DNA from: Polaromonas sp.
GTDB lineage: Bacteria; Pseudomonadota; Gammaproteobacteria; Burkholderiales; Burkholderiaceae_C
DNA length: 64,000 nucleotides
Assembly: GCF_029945895.1 (NCBI RefSeq)
Contig: NZ_JAQSDL010000076.1
Span: 62,001 to 126,000 of the forward strand
Direction of reading: 5' to 3'
Positions within the stretch are counted from its first letter, which is position 1. Each line of letters opens with the position of its first letter. The notes beneath the pieces were generated by a model. That model saw only the letters and a list, made by a program, of their open reading frames with translations, did not search any database and was not told the DNA's origin. Positions 53,415 to 61,817 of this stretch are shown one piece after another. A program made the position numbers and the translations under genes.

Positions 53415-53448
53415 AAAAAAGCCTGGACGTTGTGCACGTCCAGGCTTT
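53415..53448 (-). terminator. Terminator of the tRNA-Asn gene
   Basis: AAAGCCTGGACGT (53418-53430), loop TGTGC, ACGTCCAGGCTTT (53436-53448). On the minus strand it ends in a T-run (A's at 53415-53420 on the plus strand), 6 bp after the tRNA CCA end. Confidence 0.88.
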
Positions 53449-53453
53449 AAATT

Positions 53454-53529
53454 TGGCTCCTCAACCTGGGCTCGAACCAGGGACCTACGGATTAACAGTC
53501 CGGCGCTCTACCAACTGAGCTATTGAGGA
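53454..53529 (-). tRNA. tRNA-Asn (anticodon GTT)
   Basis: 76 bases on the minus strand, from TCCTCAATAGCTCAGTTGGT to GGAGCCA, with the 3' CCA encoded. The acceptor stem TCCTCAA pairs with TTGAGGA. The anticodon arm is CGGACTGTTAATCCG with GTT in the loop. The T-arm is CCTGG-TTCGAGC-CCAGG. All arms pair well, so the gene looks functional. Confidence 0.97.
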
Positions 53530-53695
53530 ATACAGCCTAAGATTATAGCCTGACTTTTTCGGACTTCTGGCTCAGGATTGAACTCGGGGCCGAGAATTCA
53601 GGCGCGAATCCCCGGCGTTCAAGGCGCCGGGCGGCTTCCCCGATAATCCGGCATCGCCTTCGCCAGGCCTGAACCACCGGGAAACACTTTTCTCC

Positions 53696-54559
53696 ATGAG
53701 CAACGACACTTTTGAATTCGAGTACCCGCGCGTGTTGTCCATCGCGGGTTCTGACAGCGGCGGCGGGGCGGGCCTCCAGGCGGACCTGAAGACCTTTGCC
53801 GCGCTCGGCTGCTACGGCATGACGGCCATCACCGCGCTGACGGCGCAGAACACCCAGGGCGTGCGGGCCATTCATGGCGTGCCGCCGGCCATGCTGCGTG
53901 ACCAGATCGACGCGGTGGTCGAAGACATCGGCGTGGACGCGGTGAAGATCGGCATGCTGCATGCGCCCGAGATTGTGCTGGCCGTGGCCGAGGCGATAGA
54001 GCGCCATGCACTCGACAAAATCGTGCTGGATCCGGTGATGGTGGCCACCAGCGGCGCGGTGCTGATCGATAACCCGGCCATTGACGTGCTGGTGCGTGAG
54101 CTGTTTCCGCGCGCGGTGCTGGTCACGCCCAACCTGGACGAAGCCGCCTTGCTGGTGGGCCGGCCACTGAACAATGCCGATGACATGGAAGCGGCCGCCC
54201 GTGAGTTGCTGGGCAGGGGTGCGCGCGCGGTGCTGCTCAAGGGTGGGCATTTGCCGGGCGACACGGTGATGGACCTGCTGCTGACAGCAGCGGGCGACCA
54301 ACACTGGATGCATGCGCCGCGCATTCACAGTGCCAACACGCACGGGACAGGCTGCACGCTGTCGTCTGCCATTGCGGCCGGACTCGCCTTGGGGCAGCCC
54401 TTGCGGGAAGCCGTGGAAATGGCCCGCGCCTATGTGCGTGCGGCACTGCTGGCCGGTGCCAAGGTGAAAACCGGCGCCGGCAGCGGGCCGCTGAACCACG
54501 GGCATGCGCCCATGGCCATGCGGCTCAGGCCCTTGAACCCGCTCAAGCCACGGGGCTGA
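53696..54559 (+). CDS. thiD: Hydroxymethylpyrimidine/phosphomethylpyrimidine kinase
   Basis: 287 residues. Ribokinase-fold enzyme: VLSIAGSDSGGGAGLQADLK near the N-terminus, the conserved DPVMVATSG, and the C-terminal anion hole with catalytic Asp region in HGTGCTLSSAIAAGLALGQP. It phosphorylates HMP and then HMP-P for thiamine pyrimidine synthesis. It converges with the CytX-type transporter gene and the two 3' ends overlap by 17 bp, so they are probably expressed in balance. No TPP riboswitch is seen upstream of thiD itself. Confidence 0.95.
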   Translation: MSNDTFEFEYPRVLSIAGSDSGGGAGLQADLKTFAALGCYGMTAITALTAQNTQGVRAIHGVPPAMLRDQIDAVVEDIGVDAVKIGMLHAPEIVLAVAEAIERHALDKIVLDPVMVATSGAVLIDNPAIDVLVRELFPRAVLVTPNLDEAALLVGRPLNNADDMEAAARELLGRGARAVLLKGGHLPGDTVMDLLLTAAGDQHWMHAPRIHSANTHGTGCTLSSAIAAGLALGQPLREAVEMARAYVRAALLAGAKVKTGAGSGPLNHGHAPMAMRLRPLNPLKPRG

Positions 54560-55853
54560 GCGCGCGCTCTCCGGTAGCCGGTCCGGAACGGGCACGGGTC
54601 GCGCGCGCGAGCACAAACGTCAGGGCCAGCGTGGGCAGCGCTGCGCCCCACTCGGGCGCGAGTTGGGCGCACAGGTGATATGTGCCCACGCCCAGCACCC
54701 AGATCACGACCGCGCTGAGATTGACTTTTTTCGTACCCACCAGCGCAGCGACATTCGGCGCACCGCCCAGGCGCGCCAGGATCACGCCGTAGAGCGGCAC
54801 AAACACCGAGCTGAGCATCAGCAGGAAGGGCTCCAGGCTGTGCATGGGCAGCACCAGCGCCAACGCGGTACACAGGACGGCGAGGGCCATGCCCCAGCGG
54901 CGCAGGCTCCAGCCGGGTTTGAGACTGTGGCCCGCGACCGAGCCGGAGTACAGGTCACCATAGGCGTTGTCGACCTCGTCGATCAGGATCAGGCCCAGGG
55001 CAATCAGCCCGCCTTGCGCCAGCAGCAGGGCGGCCACCAGGTCGGTGCTCGGGGTGGTCAGCGCAATCAGCACGCCCAGGCCGTAACACCAGGTGTTGGC
55101 AATCGCATAACCCAGCCAGGTGCCGCGCAGCGCGCTTTTGCCGTCGCGGCCATGGCGTGCGAAATCGGCCACCAGCGGCAGCCAGGACACCGGCATCGCA
55201 ATCACCAGGTCCAGGGCTGACAGCGTGCTCATGCCGCCTGTGCCGGGACGGTTCCAGATTTCCTGCCAGCCTTGCGCGTGGGCGCGGCCCAGGAACTGCC
55301 AGGTCAGCCACAGCAGCGAGGCAATCACCAGCGGCAGGCCGTAGCGGCCGATGAATTTGCGCACCAGCTTGACCATGGAGCCCGAGAGCAGCGCAATCAG
55401 CACGCCGCCCCACAGTAGCGTGGCCAGCACCGGCCAGAAGGACGCGACAAAGGCCCCCGACTGCCGGGCAATGGCGACCGTGCCGTCTCGCATGACGACC
55501 AGTTCGAAGGTGGTCCAACCGATCAGCTGCACGATGTTGAGCAGCACCGGCAGGCGCGCGAAGCTGCTGCCGTAGGTGGCGTGCATCAGGCCGGCGCTGG
55601 ACAGACCGCTGTCGCAGCCGATCTTCGCGGTCCAGGCCAGCAGGCCGGCGCCGAGAATGGAGCCGACAACAATGACGGCCAGGGCCGCCTGCGTGCCGAG
55701 AGCCGGCACCAGGTAGGCGCCGATCTGCATGACCAGCAGCCCGACACCGAGGCTGAGCCAGAGCGCGGCGTGTTCGCGCCATCCGAACAAACGGTCTCCC
55801 TGGGCCAGGGGCGTGAGTGCGGTGTTGGGGGTAGCGGGTAGGGTGGTGGCCAT
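54543..55853 (-). CDS. cytX: NCS1-family permease, probable hydroxymethylpyrimidine transporter CytX
   Basis: 436 residues from ATG 55853, with AAGGAAACGTTG upstream. About 12 membrane helices. NCS1 (CodB-like) features include FGWREHAALWLSLGVGLLVM, LGAGLLAWTAKIGCDSGLSS and IAMPVSWLPLVADFARHGRD. A TPP riboswitch lies in its 5' leader and it faces thiD, so it most likely brings in HMP or a related thiamine pyrimidine. Sequence alone would also allow cytosine. Its stop lies inside thiD. Confidence 0.85.
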   Translation of the reverse strand: MATTLPATPNTALTPLAQGDRLFGWREHAALWLSLGVGLLVMQIGAYLVPALGTQAALAVIVVGSILGAGLLAWTAKIGCDSGLSSAGLMHATYGSSFARLPVLLNIVQLIGWTTFELVVMRDGTVAIARQSGAFVASFWPVLATLLWGGVLIALLSGSMVKLVRKFIGRYGLPLVIASLLWLTWQFLGRAHAQGWQEIWNRPGTGGMSTLSALDLVIAMPVSWLPLVADFARHGRDGKSALRGTWLGYAIANTWCYGLGVLIALTTPSTDLVAALLLAQGGLIALGLILIDEVDNAYGDLYSGSVAGHSLKPGWSLRRWGMALAVLCTALALVLPMHSLEPFLLMLSSVFVPLYGVILARLGGAPNVAALVGTKKVNLSAVVIWVLGVGTYHLCAQLAPEWGAALPTLALTFVLARATRARSGPATGERALSPVA

Positions 55854-55934
55854 CAACGTTTCCTTGTGTCAATGGCAGGTCGGCTTGCGAGGGCGCGTGC
55901 AGGGTCGAAAAACCCCGTGCCGCGCCTTGGACAT

Positions 55935-56015
55935 GCTTCCCTGCGCGAGGATTACCTCAGTCAGGTTCAAAGGGACTTTCTCAGTCGCCACTTGCGTGGC
56001 AACACCCCCAGCGAA
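55935..56015 (-). promoter_or_regulatory. TPP riboswitch (THI element) controlling cytX
   Basis: On the minus strand: CGCTGGGGGTGTTGCC, then GGCGACTGAGAAAGTCCC, TTTGAACCTGACTGAGG and TAATCCTCGCGCAGGGAAGC. These are the conserved THI-box blocks (GGGGTG, CTGAGA, CCCTTTGAACCTGA, CAGGGAAG) in order and spacing. A GC-rich hairpin (about 55895-55930) between it and the cytX start could be the expression platform. Confidence 0.92.
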
Positions 56016-56076
56016 TGCGCTCCTCCTGGAGCGCCTGCTGGATTCTACGGCAGGCGCTGCATGACGTGCGGCAGGG

Positions 56077-57426
56077 TCACAGCCGCCGCACCGGTTTGTG
56101 TTGCCATACCAGCCGGTAGTAGGCGGTTTGCATCGCCAGCATGGCGGTGAACGCCACGGGGTAGGCCACCCAGATGCCGTTCAGGCCGATGTAGCGGCTC
56201 AGCAGCCACGCGACGGGCACTTCAATGGCCAGGATGGCGGTGATGGAAATCGCGGTGGGCACCAGCACCGAACCGCTGGCGCGCATCACACCCGAGATGG
56301 CCGCCGACATGCCGAAGATGACCGTGCTCCACAGCATGATGTGCAGCAGGGTCTGGGCCGTTTCGATGACTGGCGCGCTGGTGATGAACAGCCCGATGAT
56401 GCTGCGCGAGAACAGGTAGGCCAGCAACACCAGGCCGCCGGTCACCAGCAGGTTAAGCATGATGGCCGTGCGCGCGATGGTGCCCAGGCGTGTGGCATGG
56501 CCTGCGCCTATCGCATGCGCGCCGAGGATGGAGGCCGTGATGGCAATGGAGATCGCCGGAAACTGCACATAGGCCACGATCTGGTTCACGGCACCGTAGG
56601 CAGCGGTGGCCTCTGAGCCGAAACGGTTGACCAGGAACAGCACCGCCACCTCGGCGAGCGAGACGATGACCATCTGCATGCCGGTGGGCAGGCCGATGCG
56701 CAGGACTTTTCCGAGGATGGCGCGGTCAATCTTCATGTGGTGCAGAAACCGGGCGTCGGGTGCCAGCGCGTGGCCCTTGCGCCGCAGGTACCAGGCCAGC
56801 CAGACCAGCGCCACCGTGAAAGACAGCACCGCCCCCCACGCACCGCTGGCAACACCCATTTGCGGCAGGCCGCCCCAGCCGCGGATCAATGCCGGCGTCA
56901 CCACCAGGCCCACCGCGGTGGACAGCAGCAGCGCCAGCAGCGGCGTCAGTGTGTCGCCCACGCCGCGCATCATGGACGTGACCAGCAGGAACACGAACAG
57001 GCCGGGCATGGCGATCAGCATCACGCGCGCATAGGCAGTGGCGCCGGGCAGGATGTCGGCCGGCGTTCCCAGCAAGGTAAGTAGCCGGCCGGTGAAGGTT
57101 CCGCCAAACACCGCGACGGCCAGCCCCGCCAACAGGCCGACGCTCAGCGCGGTGCCGGCAATGGCCTTGACCCTGTCCGGCTCCTGGGCGCCCCAAGCCT
57201 GGCCGATCAGCACCGAGGCTCCGGCACCGAGCCCGATAACAAAGGAAATGAAGAAAAACATCACGGGAAAGAAGGCCGACACCGACGCCATGGCGCCGAC
57301 GCCGAGCATCTGACCGAGGTAAACGTTGTTGATCGTGCCCGACAGCCCCTGCAGGATGTTGCTGGCCATCATGGGGCCGAGGAAGACGAGAAAAGCCTTC
57401 CACATCAGCGGAGGTCGTGTGCTCAT
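56077..57426 (-). CDS. MATE family efflux transporter
   Basis: 449 residues, twelve membrane helices in two MatE halves. N-terminal WKAFLVFLGPMMASNILQGL, then LSGTINNVYLGQMLGVGAMA, a family hallmark; the second half begins near GLPTGMQMVIVSLAEVAVLF. Driven by Na+ or H+, such pumps export cationic drugs or metabolites. Its start overlaps the DUF2239 stop as ATGA, and that gene is 9 bp from the kinase gene, so all three share one mRNA. The substrate is open. Confidence 0.92.
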   Translation of the reverse strand: MSTRPPLMWKAFLVFLGPMMASNILQGLSGTINNVYLGQMLGVGAMASVSAFFPVMFFFISFVIGLGAGASVLIGQAWGAQEPDRVKAIAGTALSVGLLAGLAVAVFGGTFTGRLLTLLGTPADILPGATAYARVMLIAMPGLFVFLLVTSMMRGVGDTLTPLLALLLSTAVGLVVTPALIRGWGGLPQMGVASGAWGAVLSFTVALVWLAWYLRRKGHALAPDARFLHHMKIDRAILGKVLRIGLPTGMQMVIVSLAEVAVLFLVNRFGSEATAAYGAVNQIVAYVQFPAISIAITASILGAHAIGAGHATRLGTIARTAIMLNLLVTGGLVLLAYLFSRSIIGLFITSAPVIETAQTLLHIMLWSTVIFGMSAAISGVMRASGSVLVPTAISITAILAIEVPVAWLLSRYIGLNGIWVAYPVAFTAMLAMQTAYYRLVWQHKPVRRL

Positions 57427-58079
57427 GCCGCGTCCTTTCCTTCAGCCGCCGTGAACGCCTGCCGGGCCAGGCCTTGTGCGTGGTTGCGCAGGTCGGCCGG
57501 CCAGGCCTGGGTCTGCTCGTCGAAGCGAGCGCTGTCGCCTGCGAACAGCGCGCGGCTGGCCTCTTCAAACCCGGGGAGACCGCTGGCGATGGCCGACATG
57601 AAACGGTAGGCCACCTCCTGCGCACGGCGCACACGGTCCTTGCCCTCGTGGGTGCGGCGGGCTTCCTCGACCAGCTTGCGCAGCGCCACCGACGCGCCAC
57701 CGGGCTGGCTGCCCAGCCATTCCCAGTGCCGCGGCAGCAGGGTCACCTCGCGCGCAATCACGCCCAGCCGGGGCCGGCCCGGGCCGCGCGGCGTGTCCTC
57801 CGGCTCAGGGGTGGCCGGGACATCGCCACCCTCCGCCAGCCCGGGCGACTGAAGGCGGGCCAGCACATCGGCGTCGCTGCCGCGCAGGTCCAGCTCGACC
57901 AGCTCGCTGCTCAGGTCGTCAAACACCAGGATGGTTTTCTGCCGGCCCTGGTCGACGACGGCCTTTACCTTCAGGGCGACCTCGCGCAAGGGGCCGGTGG
58001 CGATGCGGCGGCTTTCCTCGAAGGCCGTGCAGCACCGCTGCGGGGAGGTGTTTGCCGTGGGGCCGGACGATGGGGTCAT
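57423..58079 (-). CDS. DUF2239 family protein
   Basis: 218 residues. Matches DUF2239 throughout: CTAFEESRRIATGPLREVAL, ILVFDDLSSELVELDLRGSD, GRPRLGVIAREVTLLPRHWE, and WLGSQPGGASVALRKLVEEA. The last two blocks resemble the small DNA-binding (ribbon/helix) part of the family, which may act on DNA (inference). Function unknown. Middle gene of a kinase-DUF2239-MATE operon with overlapping or near-touching ends. Confidence 0.85.
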   Translation of the reverse strand: MTPSSGPTANTSPQRCCTAFEESRRIATGPLREVALKVKAVVDQGRQKTILVFDDLSSELVELDLRGSDADVLARLQSPGLAEGGDVPATPEPEDTPRGPGRPRLGVIAREVTLLPRHWEWLGSQPGGASVALRKLVEEARRTHEGKDRVRRAQEVAYRFMSAIASGLPGFEEASRALFAGDSARFDEQTQAWPADLRNHAQGLARQAFTAAEGKDAA

Positions 58080-58088
58080 GTTTTTCTT

Positions 58089-58586
58089 TCAGTGTGAATG
58101 AAACACGGTGGCGCTCGCGAGCTCCTGCTCCGTGGGCGGCTCGAACTCGCGTTCCATGAAATCGAACATGGGCGCGGTGACCTCGAAGGAAAAGGTGTTG
58201 CCCTTGTCGGCATTCCTCTGGAGCACACGCTGGCGCCTGACATCAAGCGGTGCGTTGACAAAGTGAAGCTGCGCCGGATGCTGGCCGGCGCTGGCCAGCG
58301 ACAGGAATTCAGTCCGGTTGTTGGCCTTCATGAATCCGAGATCCAGCACCACGTGGCCGCCCGTGCCGGCAATTTCTGCTGCGGTGGTCCAGATGCGCTT
58401 CTCGCACCTTTGAACGCGTTCCATGATCCAGGCAAAGTTCAAGGGAGTGGGCAGGTCGGGGCCGTACAGCTGGCTCATCCAGTCGTCTATCGACAGCCGA
58501 ACGCCCTGGATACGGTCTGTGAGCAGACGCGCATAACTTGACTTGCCGGCGCCTTGCGGTCCGAAGACCAGGTGAAGGGTTCCCAT
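58089..58586 (-). CDS. P-loop AAA_33-type ATP-binding protein (small-molecule kinase-like)
   Basis: 165 residues from ATG 58586 (MGTLHLVFGPQGAGKSSYAR), which puts the Walker A GPQGAGKSS near the N-terminus. It continues with LLTDRIQGVRLSIDDWMSQL, VVLDLGFMKANNRTEFL and a C-terminal lid region (NAPLDVRRQRVLQRN). This pattern is that of AAA_33/zeta-toxin-like kinases that phosphorylate small molecules, sometimes antibiotics. No antitoxin is adjacent. First gene of the operon with DUF2239 and MATE genes, behind two palindromic sites. Confidence 0.82.
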   Translation of the reverse strand: MGTLHLVFGPQGAGKSSYARLLTDRIQGVRLSIDDWMSQLYGPDLPTPLNFAWIMERVQRCEKRIWTTAAEIAGTGGHVVLDLGFMKANNRTEFLSLASAGQHPAQLHFVNAPLDVRRQRVLQRNADKGNTFSFEVTAPMFDFMEREFEPPTEQELASATVFHSH

Positions 58587-58667
58587 GATGTTCTTTCTTG
58601 CGGGACCAGTTGGATGCGCTGTCTGACCTGCCGTGATCGTCGGCCTGTCCTCTTTTTCGATGAGCTG

Positions 58668-58715
58668 AATATTATCCGGGTAAAACATGAATGTCAATAT
58701 TACCCGGGTGATATT
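58668..58715. promoter_or_regulatory. Paired operator-like sites upstream of the kinase-DUF2239-MATE operon
   Basis: 58696-58715 is a near-perfect 20-bp palindrome, AATATTACCCGGGTGATATT (one mismatched pair). 58668-58682 (AATATTATCCGGGTA) is a second copy of its left part, 28 bp away. They lie 82-128 bp before the operon start. No regulator gene adjoins them. Confidence 0.65.
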
Positions 58716-58737
58716 AATCAAAAAAGAGACAGGCAAC

Positions 58738-58761
58738 AAAAAGGCCCGCACGTGGCGGGCC
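58738..58761 (-). terminator. Rho-independent terminator of fpr
   Basis: GGCCCGC (58743-58749), ACGTG loop, GCGGGCC (58755-58761), with five A's at 58738-58742, which give a T-run on the minus strand. 21 bp after the fpr stop. Confidence 0.88.
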
Positions 58762-58782
58762 TGTCGGGAGGGTGCCTGTTTG

Positions 58783-59883
58783 TCAGTCGAAGACAGGTGT
58801 TTCCACGCCGAGCACCTTGTGCAGCTTCGGGCTGGTGGTGGTGTACTGCAGGTGGATTTTCTTGTCCGGAAAGATGAAGGGTGCGGCGCCGAAAGCGGCC
58901 AGCGCGCATTCATGAAAGCCGCTGAGAATCAGCTTCTTCTTGCCGGGGTAGGTGTTGATGTCGCCGACCGCAAAGATGCCAGGCACATTGGTCGAAAATT
59001 TCTCCGTGTCCACCTTGAGCTGCTTGCGCTCGATGTCCAGGCCCCAGTCCGCGATCGGTCCAAGCTTGGGCGACAGGCCGAAGAAAACCAGCATCACGTC
59101 GAGCGGCACCACGCGGGTCACGCCGTCGGCGCCGGTGACCTTGGCGCCGGTGAGTTTGCCGTCCTTTTCCTCGTAGCCAGTGACCTGACCAACGATGAAC
59201 TGCATCTCGTAGTTGTCGCACAGCTCCTTCATCTTCGCCACGCTGGCCGGCGCGGCCTTGAAGCCGTCGCGGCGATGGATCAGGATCACGCTTTCGGCCT
59301 TGTTCGGACCGTCCTTGGCGAAATTGAGCGCCCAGTCGAGCGCGGAGTCGCCGCCGCCCACGATCACCAGGTTTTTGCCGGCAAAGTCGGCCGGTGACTT
59401 GACGCGGTAAAACAGCTGCGTGTTGTCAAACTTGTCGAGGCCGTCAACCTTCAGCAGACGTGGCTGGAAGGCCCCCACGCCGGCCGCAATAAAGATGGTT
59501 TTGGTCAGGAACTGGGTGCCTTTGGAGGTCTGCACAAAAAAGCGGCCATCCTCCTGCTTTTCAACAGTACTGACTTCCTGACCGAAGTGGAACGTCGCGC
59601 CAAAGGGTTCGATCTGCTTGAGCAGCGAATCGGTCAGTTCCTTGCCGGTGCACATGGGCACGGCAGGAATGTCGTAAATCGGCTTGTCCGGGTACAGCTC
59701 GATGCACTGGCCGCCGGGGTAGGCCAGCGAGTCGATGACATGGGCCTTGATCTCCAGCAGGCCGAGTTCAAACACCTGGAACAGCCCGACCGGGCCCGCG
59801 CCGACGATGACCGCATCGGTTTCTATCGGACCATCGTGCGCGACAGCCGTGTTGATCACTTCCTGGTTCAGTTGAGGTTCCAT
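58783..59883 (-). CDS. Ferredoxin-NADP+ reductase (thioredoxin reductase-like)
   Basis: 366 residues from ATG 59883 ([20 protein letters not shown]). FAD-binding motif [20 protein letters not shown], the NADPH motif [18 protein letters not shown] and the C-terminal [20 protein letters not shown]. The thioredoxin-reductase CxxC is absent, as expected for ferredoxin-NADP reductases of this type. It moves electrons between NADPH and ferredoxin. It is next to fdxA, its likely partner, and near the sulfate-reduction genes, which need reduced electron carriers. Confidence 0.9.
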   Translation of the reverse strand: MEPQLNQEVINTAVAHDGPIETDAVIVGAGPVGLFQVFELGLLEIKAHVIDSLAYPGGQCIELYPDKPIYDIPAVPMCTGKELTDSLLKQIEPFGATFHFGQEVSTVEKQEDGRFFVQTSKGTQFLTKTIFIAAGVGAFQPRLLKVDGLDKFDNTQLFYRVKSPADFAGKNLVIVGGGDSALDWALNFAKDGPNKAESVILIHRRDGFKAAPASVAKMKELCDNYEMQFIVGQVTGYEEKDGKLTGAKVTGADGVTRVVPLDVMLVFFGLSPKLGPIADWGLDIERKQLKVDTEKFSTNVPGIFAVGDINTYPGKKKLILSGFHECALAAFGAAPFIFPDKKIHLQYTTTSPKLHKVLGVETPVFD

Positions 59884-59945
59884 GAGGCTTTTTCGGAGTT
59901 TCAGTTTGAAGAGGCTGGGCGCGCAAAGCGCGGCTGGATGCGTTT

Positions 59946-60275
59946 TCAGCGTACGAGCTGGTCCAGCTTGCTGGTGACGTCTTTCCACTCTTCGGCATCG
60001 GGCAAGGCTTCCTTGCGCTTGGTGATGCTTTTCCAGCCGGGAGCGTTGCTCAGTTCGACATTGATCTTGATGAAGTTGACCTGGTCGGCCGGCACGTCTT
60101 CTTCTGCATAAATGGCATTGACCGGACACTCCGGGATGCAGACCGCGCAATCGATACATTCGTCCGGATCGATCACCAGCATGTTCGGGCCTTCGCGGAA
60201 GCAGTCCACGGGACAGACATCCACACAGTCGGTGTATTTGCAGCGGATGCAGGATTCGGTAACGATGTGAGTCAT
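59946..60275 (-). CDS. fdxA: Seven-iron ferredoxin FdxA
   Basis: 109 residues. Two cluster motifs at the N-terminus: [20 protein letters not shown] ([3Fe-4S] type spacing) and [20 protein letters not shown] ([4Fe-4S]). The C-terminal extension ([20 protein letters not shown]) is typical of proteobacterial FdxA. Soluble electron carrier, probably paired with the reductase encoded 62 bp downstream on the same strand. Confidence 0.95.
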   Translation of the reverse strand: MTHIVTESCIRCKYTDCVDVCPVDCFREGPNMLVIDPDECIDCAVCIPECPVNAIYAEEDVPADQVNFIKINVELSNAPGWKSITKRKEALPDAEEWKDVTSKLDQLVR

Positions 60276-60365
60276 GTTGTTCTTGCGGGATCGGTGGAAA
60301 CCCTCGATTTTAAGAGGATTCCGTGAGCAGGGTTAAGTCGGGTGCTTGATCGGGACTGATCCTGA

Positions 60366-61691
60366 TCAAAGAATCAGCACGGCGCCCGAGGTCTTGTTTG
60401 ATGCCGTGTCCACCAGCACCAGCGAGCCCAGGACCCGCGAGCGGGCATAAGGCAGGGTGGCCAGCGGCGCCTGCAGGCTCAGCTCGATGTGGCCAATGGC
60501 GTTGGGCGGCAACTCGCTGGCGTCTTCCTCGGCCAGGGTATTGACGTCGAGCTTGTGCACGATGCGTTTGACCTTGGCCTTGACCCAGCGGTGGCCGTGC
60601 AGCGCCCAGTAAACACGTCCGGCGACCAGCGGCTCGTCGTCCATCCAGGCGATGGTGACCGACAGTTCGCGCGTGGGTTCAAAGGTATCGGCCGCCAGCA
60701 ACCAATCGCCGCGTGACACATCGACTTCCCGGTCCAGCACGATGCCGGCGCTGTGGCCCGCCAGCACGGCCGTGGGCTGACGGGTATGGTCCAGCACCTG
60801 GGCCACCACGGCCGTCTGCCCGCTGGGCAGCACGGTGACGGTCTGGCCCGGCTGCACTCCGCCGGTGGCCACGCGGCCCCAGAAGACGCGGCGGCCTTGG
60901 GAAGTGTCCGAGGAGGACGAGAATTTTTCCACCCACTGCACCGGGAAGGCGAAAGCCTCGGTGCTTTCCGCGGGCGTGGCCGGCAGGTGCTCCAGCAAAT
61001 GGAGCAGCGACAGCCCTTCATAGCCGCACCAGCCGGGTCGGGCGTCCACCACGTTGTGGCCCTTGAGCGCGGAAATCGGCACGATGGCCCGGACCGGGAT
61101 CTGCGCGGCGCGCGCAAAAGCCGTCAGTGCCTCGCTGATGTTCTTGAAGGCCAGCGCAGGGTCTTCCACCGCGTCGAGCTTGTTGACCGTGAACACAATC
61201 GACGGCACACGCAGCAGGTTGACCAGAAGCGAATGGCGGCGGGTTTGCGGCAACAGTTCCATGGACGGGTTTTTCCAGTCCAGCTTGGTCGCATCGACCA
61301 GCACCACGGCGGCGTCGGCGCTTGACGCCGCCGTGACCATGTTGCGTGTGTACTGCTCGTGGCCGGGCGCGTCGCCGATGATGAACTTGCGGTTTTCGGT
61401 GGCGAAGTAGCGGTAGGCCACGTCGATGGTGATGCCCTGTTCGCGTTCGGCCGACAGGCCGTCGGTCAGCAGGGCCAGGTCGGTCTCGCCGCCGCGCTGC
61501 ACACCGGCCAGGTGGTCCTGCAGCACGGCCTTGCTGTCCACCAGCAGGCGGCCGATCAGCGTGCTTTTGCCGTCATCAACCGAGCCGCAGGTGATGAACT
61601 TCAGCGCAGATTTCAGGTCATTTTGGCCTGTAGCGCCCGCCAGTTGTGCGCCGCCAGCTATCAAATCAGTAGTGTGGGTGCTTGTGTTCAT
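60366..61691 (-). CDS. cysN: Sulfate adenylyltransferase subunit 1 (GTPase)
   Basis: 441 residues from ATG 61691. GTPase motifs: GSVDDGKSTLIGRLLVDSKA (G1), DAPGHEQYTRN (G3) and VNKLD (G4). It couples GTP hydrolysis to APS formation by CysD. The first about 25 residues differ from the family norm: TDLIAGGAQLAGATGQNDLK is encoded by a family 2 repeat (61618-61672), after which the common ALKFITCGSVDDGKST begins. Last gene of the sulfate-reduction operon. Confidence 0.95.
   Translation of the reverse strand: MNTSTHTTDLIAGGAQLAGATGQNDLKSALKFITCGSVDDGKSTLIGRLLVDSKAVLQDHLAGVQRGGETDLALLTDGLSAEREQGITIDVAYRYFATENRKFIIGDAPGHEQYTRNMVTAASSADAAVVLVDATKLDWKNPSMELLPQTRRHSLLVNLLRVPSIVFTVNKLDAVEDPALAFKNISEALTAFARAAQIPVRAIVPISALKGHNVVDARPGWCGYEGLSLLHLLEHLPATPAESTEAFAFPVQWVEKFSSSSDTSQGRRVFWGRVATGGVQPGQTVTVLPSGQTAVVAQVLDHTRQPTAVLAGHSAGIVLDREVDVSRGDWLLAADTFEPTRELSVTIAWMDDEPLVAGRVYWALHGHRWVKAKVKRIVHKLDVNTLAEEDASELPPNAIGHIELSLQAPLATLPYARSRVLGSLVLVDTASNKTSGAVLIL
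61618..61672 (-). repeat. Family 2 repeat at the 5' end of cysN
   Basis: On the gene strand: CTACTGATTTGATAGCTGGC, then GGCGCACAACTGGCGGGCGC and TACAGGCCAAAATGA. In frame; it supplies residues about 7-24 of CysN. Confidence 0.75.
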
Positions 61692-61732
61692 CTCAATCTC
61701 AAAATAATGTTGCCAGGGACTTTGTCTTTTTC

Positions 61733-61815
61733 AGCAGGGGCCGCGGGTCCGGCTTTGCCGGCCCGCAGGCGCCGCCCCTGGGGGGAAGCAGCAGGCGAAG
61801 CCTGCATCGGGGGAG
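61733..61815 (-). repeat. Family 1 repeat between cysD and cysN
   Basis: Minus strand: a short decayed head, then CCCCCAGGGGCGGCGCCTGC, GGGCCGGCAAAGCCGGACCC and GCGGCCCCTGCTG. It lies inside the operon, within the 126-bp gap, starting two bases after the cysD stop. Confidence 0.75.
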
Positions 61816-61817
61816 AC

